Of a DNA stretch of 7,091 bases, positions 1-6,000 are shown piece by piece. Every line of letters begins with the position of its first letter. The first letter of the stretch is position 1. Source of the stretch: Spirochaetales bacterium (lineage in GTDB: Bacteria; Spirochaetota; Spirochaetia; DSM-27196; SLST01); the NCBI GenBank assembly GCA_030642995.1, contig DAOWMR010000141.1, forward strand, positions 1-7,091. Direction: 5' to 3'. The notes beneath the pieces were generated by a model. That model ran no database searches. It was not told the origin of the DNA and was given only the letters and a program-made list of their open reading frames with translations. The position numbers and the translations under genes were made by a program.

Positions 1-207
1 GTAGTCGCTGACCTTTCTCAGGCGGTGGTGATTTGCCGGATCAAGTATCGACTGGATGCGGTCGTAGGTTCCGCCCGTTGAATACAGGACTATTGCATCA
101 GTCTCGAGAAGTCCGGGGACCAATTGCTCGAGTTCCCGTTTGTCGGACACACTTATCAGCACATTGGTGACATGAACGCGATCCTCCACAGATTCAACCC
201 GATTCAT
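1..207 (-). CDS. purH: PurH-type IMP cyclohydrolase, N-terminal part (3' end outside window)
   Basis: The 69 codons visible are open to the left edge and begin MNRVESVEDRVHV. Residues 17-23 (LISVSDK), 43-47 (STGGT) and 66-69 (VSDY) match the conserved blocks at the start of the MGS-like IMP-cyclohydrolase domain of PurH. In that family the domain closes FAICAR to IMP, and a C-terminal AICAR transformylase domain uses 10-formyl-THF. The ATG at 207 lies inside the end of folD (14-base overlap) and has a good AGGAG six bases upstream, so the start is well supported and the two genes are probably co-transcribed. The neighbour fits: FolD supplies the formyl-THF route used in purine synthesis. The stretch between STGGT and VSDY is slightly different from and longer than in E. 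coli PurH. Because the rest is missing, I cannot tell a full bifunctional PurH from a stand-alone cyclohydrolase. The family call is firm; the exact symbol is less so. Confidence 0.8.
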   Translation of the reverse strand, partial: MNRVESVEDRVHVTNVLISVSDKRELEQLVPGLLETDAIVLYSTGGTYDRIQSILDPANHHRLRKVSDY

Positions 208-1120
208 TTCGAGCTCCTGAGAGAGGATCCTGCGAATAGAGATTCCGAGCCGATTGAAGCGTGTTGTACAGGAGCATTGTGACCGTCATGGGGCCAACCC
301 CGCCCGGCACGGGCGTGATGGCACCCGCCTTTTCCGACACCTCGTCGTACATGACATCCCCGACGAGGCGGTACCCGCGCGGCCTGGTCGAATCCTCCAC
401 GCGGTTGATCCCCACGTCCACGACCGTCGCGCCACTGCGAACCATGTCCGCGCCGACGAACTCAGGGCGTCCCATGGCGCACACAAGAATGTCCGCGCCG
501 AGGGTGACAGATGAGAGATCACGTGTTCTGCTGTGACAGACGGTTACCGTCGCGTCACCCGTTTCCTGAAGGCGTCCCCCGGGCCCCACTTTTGCCAGCA
601 ACAGAAGCGCCAGCGGTTTCCCGACGAGGAGGCTCCGGCCGACGATTACGACGTTCTTGCCGGAGACCGAAATCCCGGCCGATGACAGGAGCCGGGCAAT
701 ACCGAAAGGTGTGCACGGCAGGAATCCGCGGTCACCTCTCATCAAACGCCCCAGATTCACTGGATGAAATCCGTCAACATCCTTGTCCGGATCCACGGCG
801 GCCACCACGGCTTCGGTATTGATATGCGTCGGGAGCGGTTGCTGAACAAGAACTCCGTGTATCTCTTCTCGAGCGTTCATTCGTCGGATGACGTCCTCAA
901 GCTCCGCCTGAGTGATGTCTTCCGGCAAGCGAACGTCTTCCGCGTAGAAGCCCGCACGTTCACAGGCACGCTGTTTGCTGCGAACATAAGACGCACTGGC
1001 TGGATCATCCCCTACGAGGATGGTCGCAAGTCCCGGTGTCACCCCAGCGATGTGTCTTGTCTCGGCGATCTGTTCGCGAAGGGACTTTGACAGTGCATTG
1101 CCATCAATAATGTCGGCCAT
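194..1120 (-). CDS. folD: FolD, methylene-THF dehydrogenase / methenyl-THF cyclohydrolase
   Basis: This 308-residue cytosolic enzyme converts 5,10-methylene-THF to 10-formyl-THF through methenyl-THF, using NADP. The family signatures are all present. The catalytic pair is Y45 and K49 in YVRSK, followed by VQQPLP at 92-97 (Q93) and KDVDGFHP at 113-120 (D116). PCTPFG at 135-140 opens the nucleotide-binding half, GRSLLVGKP at 161-169 is the Rossmann-fold signature, and PGGVGPMT at 272-279 is the C-terminal signature. The length is about 20 residues above the E. coli enzyme, mostly from a loop near 178-188 (GPGGRLQETGD) and a short tail after 294. The start MADIIDGNAL fits the family, though no strong Shine-Dalgarno stands before it. 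It is read leftward, diverging from the envelope operon, and overlaps the purine-synthesis gene downstream. All active-site residues I can check are intact. Confidence 0.97.
   Translation of the reverse strand: MADIIDGNALSKSLREQIAETRHIAGVTPGLATILVGDDPASASYVRSKQRACERAGFYAEDVRLPEDITQAELEDVIRRMNAREEIHGVLVQQPLPTHINTEAVVAAVDPDKDVDGFHPVNLGRLMRGDRGFLPCTPFGIARLLSSAGISVSGKNVVIVGRSLLVGKPLALLLLAKVGPGGRLQETGDATVTVCHSRTRDLSSVTLGADILVCAMGRPEFVGADMVRSGATVVDVGINRVEDSTRPRGYRLVGDVMYDEVSEKAGAITPVPGGVGPMTVTMLLYNTLQSARNLYSQDPLSGARNESG
214..218 (-). promoter_or_regulatory. Ribosome binding site of purH
   Basis: AGGAG on the minus strand lies six bases before the ATG at 207 and inside the last codons of folD. It fixes the purH start and suggests translation of purH is linked to that of folD. 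Confidence 0.65.
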
Positions 1121-1236
1121 AGATTTGAGGTTTGTGTATCACAGAAAGCCACTGTCCGGCAACCAATCAGGATTGAAAGACCCGGCCCGCCGTGTTACCT
1201 TCTTCAGCACCATAGATGAACCATAGGGCAAGGCTG
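1121..1236. other. Divergent intergenic region between folD and the barrel gene
   Basis: This is the only sizeable non-coding stretch in the window. It must hold the start signals for folD (leftward) and for the barrel/lipoprotein operon (rightward). For the rightward genes a reasonable promoter is listed separately. For folD the best I can find is TTGCCG (1162-1157) with weak -10-like bases near 1140-1133, which would give an almost leaderless message; I do not consider it supported. I see no riboswitch-like fold or clear operator palindrome. Confidence 0.5.
1173..1201 (+). promoter_or_regulatory. Possible sigma-70-type promoter of the barrel/lipoprotein operon
   Basis: TTGAAA at 1173-1178 (five of six consensus bases) is followed by a 17-base spacer and TACCTT at 1196-1201 (TA and final T match TATAAT). 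Transcription would begin near 1208. That leaves a leader of about 29 bases before the ATG at 1237, but only about 8 before the ATG at 1216. The -10 is weak, so this is tentative. Confidence 0.35.
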
Positions 1237-1842
1237 ATGAGAAAAGCGTTTCTGTTGATGACTCTGATTTCCATTCTGCTCGTTCCTGCAGTTGCACAGG
1301 ATGGTAACGGCGACGAAGAGCTCTTCGTTCCAGTCTATTCGCTTGGCGATCAGACCCTCCGTATAAATCTGGGCACCTTTTTTCCGCTCTTCTTCTTTGG
1401 CGGACCGGATGGATTGGAACCCGCCAATCTCACTCTCGGCGGTGCGGGCTCGCTTGTCTGGGAAAGCTATCTCTCCACCAACGTCACCGTTGGTGTGGAA
1501 GTGGGCGGAAGCTTCTCGTTCACGCCGAACTTCCGCACCCTGTTCATGCTTCCGATTGCGGTCCGGGCTAGCTACATTTTCAATTTCTACCCCTTCGAAG
1601 TTCCCGTAACCCTTGCCGCCGGCGTGAACTTCAGTCGGATTTCGGATAACTCGAAAATTGACCCCTTTGTCAAAGCGGGGGGGGCATTCCTGTGGGATTA
1701 CAGTTCTCAGTGGGCATTCGGCGCGAACCTCTTCTACTGGTTCGTCCCGCAGATCTATTCAGCTACCAGCCCCGCCGGCGCCGATGCTACTCGCTACGGG
1801 AACTTCCTTGAGTTCACGCTCAGTGCTCTCTACCACTTCTAG
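1237..1842 (+). CDS. Small outer-membrane beta-barrel protein, TP0733/OmpW-like
   Basis: From the ATG at 1237 the product has 201 residues. A clear signal peptide (MRK, a hydrophobic stretch, then AVA before QD; cut after residue 20) sends it out of the cytoplasm. The mature part is made of short amphipathic strands rich in aromatic and glycine residues, with polar turns, and ends FTLSALYHF. The final Phe with Tyr two places before it is the usual signal recognised by the BAM assembly machinery. Size and pattern suggest an eight-stranded barrel. I associate it with the spirochaete TP0733 family, which has been compared to OmpW, and the position next to folD supports that from memory. No function can be read from sequence. 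An upstream ATG at 1216 would add seven residues; I prefer 1237 because AGGG lies 8 bases before it and the signal peptide is then normal. A run of eight G at 1677-1684 lies in the coding sequence. The next gene starts 9 bp downstream. Confidence 0.82.
   Translation: MRKAFLLMTLISILLVPAVAQDGNGDEELFVPVYSLGDQTLRINLGTFFPLFFFGGPDGLEPANLTLGGAGSLVWESYLSTNVTVGVEVGGSFSFTPNFRTLFMLPIAVRASYIFNFYPFEVPVTLAAGVNFSRISDNSKIDPFVKAGGAFLWDYSSQWAFGANLFYWFVPQIYSATSPAGADATRYGNFLEFTLSALYHF
1677..1684 (+). repeat. Homopolymer tract of eight G inside the barrel gene
   Basis: Eight consecutive G fall within the codons for Ala-Gly-Gly-Ala, about three quarters of the way through the barrel. Loss of one G would shift translation into a frame ending at 1852. 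Gain of one G would end it at 1811. Both outcomes destroy the C-terminal strands and the terminal Phe. It is the longest mononucleotide run I noticed in the window; the next are six-base runs in the lipoprotein gene (2226-2231) and the TPR gene. Confidence 0.85.
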
Positions 1843-1845
1843 GAG
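1841..1845 (+). promoter_or_regulatory. Ribosome binding site of the lipoprotein gene
   Basis: AGGAG overlaps the TAG stop of the barrel gene and sits six bases before the ATG at 1852. It settles the lipoprotein start and points to coupled translation of the two envelope proteins. Confidence 0.75.
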
Positions 1846-1851
1846 CGAATA

Positions 1852-3090
1852 ATGCGACGACACATACCAATTCTTGCCGCCTTGGCCATTCTCGTCCTCC
1901 TCGGGGTTCTCGCTGGATGTTCCCAGAGCCCGATTGGTCTGTTTGAGAGTATTGCGCTCGAGCGCGAGATCATTGACGATCGCGACCTTGACAATGATTT
2001 GCTCGTTGGCGCGATTGCGGAATCCACCGGCGGCTATTTCATAGCGGCTGCAACGCTGTGGCGCCGGGACGTTGCCGATCCCGATTATCCCGCTGGAGAC
2101 GTTGCTCAGTGGGCGGCCGTTGCGTCACCGGGAGCGTCAAGCTTTACAACCAGTTCACTCGTAGTCTTTGACGGATCCGGAGCCGATCTCGTCTATGCCG
2201 CATACTCGTCCCAGAACGGCACTGAGGGGGGCGTCTACACGATAGATCCGGCCACGAGCCCCGCCCAGGTGGCCACGGAGCCTGTTTTCGGGACGGAGCA
2301 TACCGATGTGGCGGGGATCGGGAAGGTGTTTGTTGCGAACGACCCAGCCGATACCTATCTACTGGCTGTGGTCAAGAAATCGGGTGTCACCTCCCGCTAT
2401 AGCGTGTACGCGAGTACGACGGGCGCCGCAGGCACATTCGCTGAAGTTGTCGGAACCGTGGGCAACCTGCCCGTGATCGACGTGGCAGAAAATGCCGTCG
2501 GCGCAGTTGCCTTCCTGACTCAGAAGTCAATTCTCATCGACAGCGACGGGCTCAACAACCTGCTTGATCCAGTTGATGTGACGGCAAATCTCGGCATTGT
2601 TGACCGACAGCCGGAGTTCGGTGGTATCTACTTCCATCCGGCCACGCTTACCCTCTGGATCGCCGACAATGAAGGGTACCTCTATCACTCCAACGATTTC
2701 GGCACTACTTGGACCGTAAACGAGACCGCATATCCGGTGAGCACCAGTGACGAAGATCCGTTGCAGTTCACTGACATGACCGCCATTGACAATGGAGGCT
2801 CCCAACTGCTGGTGGTTGGCACGGAGGGACACGGATACAGGGAGCTGGACCCCGTGGATTTCAGCCCGACAACCCCGGCGGCTGAAGTCTCTAACTACGA
2901 GGCAAGCAAGCTCGCCCAGGCGACGATACTCACCTTCTACGTGGACGAGGCTTGTACGGTGCATGTGCCCGCGCAGTCTGGTGAGGACTACGAATTGAAG
3001 ACCGGGGACTTGCTCTTTGCCGGAACATCCAATCTCGGCCTGTGGAAGGCCCTGTACGGCGCGGACCCACCTCAGTGGGTACGCGAGTAG
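1852..3090 (+). CDS. Envelope lipoprotein with a BNR/Asp-box motif, probable beta-propeller
   Basis: The 412-residue product begins with MRR, a hydrophobic core, and the lipobox L20-A21-G22-C23, so Cys23 is the expected lipidated N-terminus. The mature protein is acidic and beta-rich, with recurring blocks of hydrophobic strands separated by DG, NG or GT turns. One canonical Asp-box, S280-N-D-F-G-T-T-W287 (S-x-D-x-G-x-T-W), is preceded by IADNEGYLYHS. This is the arrangement seen in sialidase-like and photosystem-assembly-type beta-propellers. A late FAGTSNLGLW (389-398) resembles the closing of a propeller blade. I count only one clear Asp-box, so other blades are inferred. Nothing shows sialidase catalytic residues, and I do not assign an enzyme activity; binding or scaffolding is as likely. 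It is co-transcribed with the barrel gene (9-bp gap), which suggests a shared outer-membrane role. Confidence 0.8.
   Translation: MRRHIPILAALAILVLLGVLAGCSQSPIGLFESIALEREIIDDRDLDNDLLVGAIAESTGGYFIAAATLWRRDVADPDYPAGDVAQWAAVASPGASSFTTSSLVVFDGSGADLVYAAYSSQNGTEGGVYTIDPATSPAQVATEPVFGTEHTDVAGIGKVFVANDPADTYLLAVVKKSGVTSRYSVYASTTGAAGTFAEVVGTVGNLPVIDVAENAVGAVAFLTQKSILIDSDGLNNLLDPVDVTANLGIVDRQPEFGGIYFHPATLTLWIADNEGYLYHSNDFGTTWTVNETAYPVSTSDEDPLQFTDMTAIDNGGSQLLVVGTEGHGYRELDPVDFSPTTPAAEVSNYEASKLAQATILTFYVDEACTVHVPAQSGEDYELKTGDLLFAGTSNLGLWKALYGADPPQWVRE
3065..3080. other. Perfect inverted repeat at the end of the lipoprotein gene
   Basis: ACCCAC, loop CTCA, GTGGGT: six paired bases with a four-base loop, lying within the last codons. 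It sits where two operons converge. There is no T-tract on either side, so it is not a standard intrinsic terminator; it could slow exonuclease or be chance. Confidence 0.3.
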
Positions 3091-3122
3091 GGAGTCGCTG
3101 CAGCAGAAACCCCCGCGCGTAG

Positions 3123-3737
3123 CTACTCCAGCGGCAGTTCTGCAACTTCGGTGATTGCCGCCCGGACTTCAGCGTCGTCTGAATAGTATTCTTTGATTTC
3201 GTCGTGTGTCAGTCCGACCAACTCGTGGCTGAGGTAGTGAATCCAGATATCTTGCTCAGGTGTTTCCACGACGTGCTGTCGGCACCAGTAGTCTGGTTGG
3301 ATGGGTAGTCGCTCAGGAACAAAGGTTCGGATTTTGTAGTCATGCACCGCGATCTTTATGTCGGAGCGCGGGATCCCCTTCTCCAGAAGAATCTCCACGA
3401 GATGATTGATTGTGCGGCCCGAATCGAAAATATCGTCAATCAGGAGGACCCGGTCGCCGCTGCGCAGGAATTCAGGACTGTATGTCCATCCGTCCACCAT
3501 TACGCGCTCCCGGGTGTGGGTGTCCGTGTAGGAACGCGCAACCACTGCCGCATAGAACACCGGACGTTGTCCCCGGCGAATCAGCTTGAAATACTCGCTG
3601 ATTACGTTGCCAACATAGGCCCCGCCACGCAGGCTGACGTAGATCACGTCGGGGATGAATCCATCCGCGCGAATCCTTCGCGCAAGTTTGAGCGAATTAT
3701 CCCGAACTGTCTGTTGAGAGAGGAACTCTTTGGCCAT
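3123..3737 (-). CDS. Type I phosphoribosyltransferase, purine-salvage-like
   Basis: The 204-residue cytosolic protein carries the diagnostic PRPP-binding motif of type I phosphoribosyltransferases at 97-109: VLLIDDIFDSGRT, with the acidic pair D101-D102. An upstream pyrophosphate loop, SLRGG at 35-39, follows a hydrophobic strand as in hypoxanthine/xanthine-guanine enzymes. The region at 148-173 (PDYWCR, then WIHYLSHE) stands where the base-binding hood of the Gpt/Hpt group usually ends in a Trp-containing strand, so a 6-oxopurine is the likeliest substrate. The bacterial Gpt enzymes usually show WIVFPWE-like residues here; this protein differs, so specificity is open. Its ATG overlaps the htrA stop by one base (TAATG on the coding strand), and a weak GGTGG precedes it, implying re-initiation after htrA. 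It is the last gene of the leftward operon. Confident as a phosphoribosyltransferase; hypoxanthine/guanine use is inference. Confidence 0.85.
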   Translation of the reverse strand: MAKEFLSQQTVRDNSLKLARRIRADGFIPDVIYVSLRGGAYVGNVISEYFKLIRRGQRPVFYAAVVARSYTDTHTRERVMVDGWTYSPEFLRSGDRVLLIDDIFDSGRTINHLVEILLEKGIPRSDIKIAVHDYKIRTFVPERLPIQPDYWCRQHVVETPEQDIWIHYLSHELVGLTHDEIKEYYSDDAEVRAAITEVAELPLE

Positions 3738-5215
3738 TAGCGAACCACCGTAACTTCAAACTCTTCCCCGTCTCGGATCCCGGCAAAATGCCATTCCTTG
3801 AGCTCGGGGTCGGCAATGATCGAATAGAATGATAGCAGATCACGAACGGCCGTACCATTGATTGAGGTTACGATGTCAAACGATCTGAGCCCGCCGATAT
3901 CCGCCGCGGTACCCTGATCCACCAGGGAGACGATCACACCGTTGGTAATTCCAAGGCCAATCTCTTCAACGATGTCGGGAGAAAGAGGATAGACCGACAT
4001 GCCGGGCCAGAGTCGCCGGTACAATTGATTGATCGTTGCGTCTGTTTCCCGTGCCGCAAGTGTCACCGAAACGGTGAGTTCTTCCCCCTGTCGGACAACG
4101 GCAAATTCCACGGATTCACCCACCGGTAACTCGCCGATAATGAGCACCAGATCGTCGGAATCTCTGATCATCGCGTTGCCAATTCGGGATATGAAATCGC
4201 CCGCGAGCAGTCCGATCTCATCTGCAGGAGATTCTCCAAAGACACTGTTGACGAGCGCTCCGGAACGATCGGGCAGTTGCAGGCTCGTGACCTGCTCGGC
4301 GTCGATGGTCTGAATAGACACACCCAGCCACCCGTATTCCACTTCGCCGTCGGCAAGGAATTCCGAGATCGATCTGATGACATTGTTGATGGGTACTGCG
4401 AAACCCAACCCGATGCTTCCGCCGCTGTCGCTGGTGATCCAGGTATTGATTCCGATCACTTCGCCGTCGAGATTGACCAGCGCCCCGCCGGAATTCCCCT
4501 GGTTGATTGAAGCGTCTGTCTGGATGAAGTCGCTGATATTTCCTTCCGGGCCACCGCGCCGTCCCAGCGCACTCACGATTCCCGCCGTGATCGTATTCTG
4601 GTATCCAAACGGGCTTCCGATTGCCACCACCCAGTCACCAACTCGCAGCGAGTCGGAATCCCCCAGCCGTGCGACCGGCAAATCCCGGCCGGATTGGAAA
4701 CTGACCATTGCGAGGTCCTTCCGAGAATCACGTCCGACCAGTTCGCCGTCAATCTCGGTACCGTCATTGAGCACGACGGTAATCTCGTCGGCAGCTCCCA
4801 CGACGTGATCATTCGTTAACACGTAGTATTGCCGTCCATCCGAGTTCACAATGACACCGGAACCAACACCGCCCCGTTCAAACCCGCGATCCTCGGGCTC
4901 GGAATCATCCGGCCGTCCGAAGAAAAAGTCGAAGAACGGGAGCCCTTCCTGGGGACCATTCTGAGTGACGCGCTCACGGACATCTATTCGGACAATACTC
5001 GGAGAGACCGACTCGCTGATGGCATGAAACGAGGACTGGAGGTCGCGGAGACCGGCGATCGCGGTCGTTGCAGGGGCGGTCACCAACCGCGAAGCGGAGG
5101 ATTCCATCGGAACGGTTGTTGTACAGGAGACGAGTGCCAGCACGATCACGCCGGCCATTGACAAGAACGACAGTGATACGCTGACAATGGTCGGCAGCGA
5201 CCAGCGAATTTTCAT
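3737..5215 (-). CDS. htrA: HtrA/DegP-family serine protease with two PDZ domains
   Basis: This 492-residue envelope protease/chaperone degrades or refolds damaged exported proteins. It has, in order, a long hydrophobic N-terminus (about 7-30), a linker, a trypsin-like domain (about 65-290), PDZ1 (about 295-388) and a more diverged PDZ2 (about 405-490). The catalytic triad is intact: H137 in TNDHVV, D167 in KDLAMV and S242 in GNSGGAL. FFDFFFGRP at 94-102 marks the DegP/DegQ LA-loop region, and GWLGVSIQ opens PDZ1. The N-terminus ends L28-V-S-C31, which satisfies a lipobox, so it may be lipid-anchored in the periplasm instead of soluble; an uncleaved membrane anchor is the alternative. Its ATG overlaps the map stop (ATGA) and follows GGAGGT closely. 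Downstream, a phosphoribosyltransferase starts on its stop codon. I recall htrA next to map in Treponema pallidum as well. Confidence 0.96.
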   Translation of the reverse strand: MKIRWSLPTIVSVSLSFLSMAGVIVLALVSCTTTVPMESSASRLVTAPATTAIAGLRDLQSSFHAISESVSPSIVRIDVRERVTQNGPQEGLPFFDFFFGRPDDSEPEDRGFERGGVGSGVIVNSDGRQYYVLTNDHVVGAADEITVVLNDGTEIDGELVGRDSRKDLAMVSFQSGRDLPVARLGDSDSLRVGDWVVAIGSPFGYQNTITAGIVSALGRRGGPEGNISDFIQTDASINQGNSGGALVNLDGEVIGINTWITSDSGGSIGLGFAVPINNVIRSISEFLADGEVEYGWLGVSIQTIDAEQVTSLQLPDRSGALVNSVFGESPADEIGLLAGDFISRIGNAMIRDSDDLVLIIGELPVGESVEFAVVRQGEELTVSVTLAARETDATINQLYRRLWPGMSVYPLSPDIVEEIGLGITNGVIVSLVDQGTAADIGGLRSFDIVTSINGTAVRDLLSFYSIIADPELKEWHFAGIRDGEEFEVTVVR

Positions 5216-5976
5216 GATACCTCCATCGCCTCCGGCAGGCGTGTAAGCACGTCCACCCCGTCCTCCCGGATTGCAATTGTGTGTTCAAAGTGGGCGGAGA
5301 TGGACCCGTCCACAGTGACCACCGTCCAGTCGTCATCACAAACGTCAATATCGTCTCCGCCGAGGTTGACCATTGGTTCCACCGCGATCACGAGTCCCGG
5401 TTTCAACCGCGGATTGGGTCCCGACGAAACATAGTTGGGAACCTGAGGTTCCTCGTGAACAGCAAACCCAACACCGTGTCCGGAGTAAGGACGAACGACG
5501 CCGTAGTTGTGCCGACTGACGTGACGATAGACGGCACGGGAAATGTCGTGGATACGCCCGCCGGGACGTGCAGCAGCAATCCCCAATTCAAGGGCTTCCT
5601 CGGTTACCTGCAAGAGCTTCTGGATTTCCGGGCGAATGGTCCCCACCGGCACCGTGATAGCGGAATCGCTGATGAATCCTTCAAAATCCACGCCGCAGTC
5701 CAAACCCACCACGTCTCCATTCCGCAGCTTCCGCTTATCCGGAATGCCGTGAATCACCGCCTCGTTCACCGAGGTGCAGATTGCGGCTGGATAGTCCATG
5801 TATCCGAGGAATGCGGGACGAGCGTGGTAGCCTCGAAGGATCCGGCGACACTCCGCATCAATGTCCAGCAGCGTTATCCCCGGCTCAACCAGTTGCCTCA
5901 GTTGCTCCAGCGTCCGGGCCAGAATTGCCCCGGACTCGCGAATACTCTCTATCTGTTTGGGGTTCTTGAGTTTCAT
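5212..5976 (-). CDS. map: Methionine aminopeptidase, type I
   Basis: The 254-residue cytosolic metalloenzyme removes the initiator methionine from new proteins after deformylation. It is close to E. coli MetAP in length and has no N-terminal zinc-finger or linker extension, so it is a type Ia enzyme. All five metal ligands are visible: D93 in GLDCGV, D104 in FISDSA, H167 in SGHGVG, E200 in AVEPM and E231 in FEHT. The accessory histidines H76 (VIHGIP) and H174 (VHEEP) are also present. It begins 24 bases after the stop of the TPR-like gene, with only a weak ribosome site, and its end overlaps the start of htrA. The region around 204-216 (LGGDDIDVCDDDW) is the usual variable loop between the last two metal ligands. 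Nothing is unusual in the active site. Confidence 0.98.
   Translation of the reverse strand: MKLKNPKQIESIRESGAILARTLEQLRQLVEPGITLLDIDAECRRILRGYHARPAFLGYMDYPAAICTSVNEAVIHGIPDKRKLRNGDVVGLDCGVDFEGFISDSAITVPVGTIRPEIQKLLQVTEEALELGIAAARPGGRIHDISRAVYRHVSRHNYGVVRPYSGHGVGFAVHEEPQVPNYVSSGPNPRLKPGLVIAVEPMVNLGGDDIDVCDDDWTVVTVDGSISAHFEHTIAIREDGVDVLTRLPEAMEVS
5219..5224 (-). promoter_or_regulatory. Ribosome binding site of htrA
   Basis: GGAGGT on the minus strand lies just before the ATG at 5215, inside the last codons of map. The gap from GGAGG to the ATG is only four bases. With the ATGA overlap it fixes the htrA start and implies coupling to map. Confidence 0.7.
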
Positions 5977-6000
5977 CGGTTTCTCGCTCGCCAGAAGCTA

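Noticed and set aside
1133..1162. A leftward promoter for folD (TTGCCG with weak -10-like bases).
   Set aside because: The -10 matches poorly at any spacing and would give an almost leaderless message; not enough to list as a site.
2527..2964. A 145-codon minus-strand frame inside the lipoprotein gene.
   Set aside because: It is antisense to a gene with a lipobox, a ribosome site and an Asp-box; the translated product shows no motif.
3342..3740. A 132-codon plus-strand frame opposite the phosphoribosyltransferase.
   Set aside because: It has no motif, and the opposite strand encodes the intact PRPP-binding signature.
4377..4808. A 143-codon plus-strand frame opposite the htrA protease domain.
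   Set aside because: The composition is Ser/Pro/Thr-rich, as expected from the complement of biased codons; htrA is clearly the real gene.
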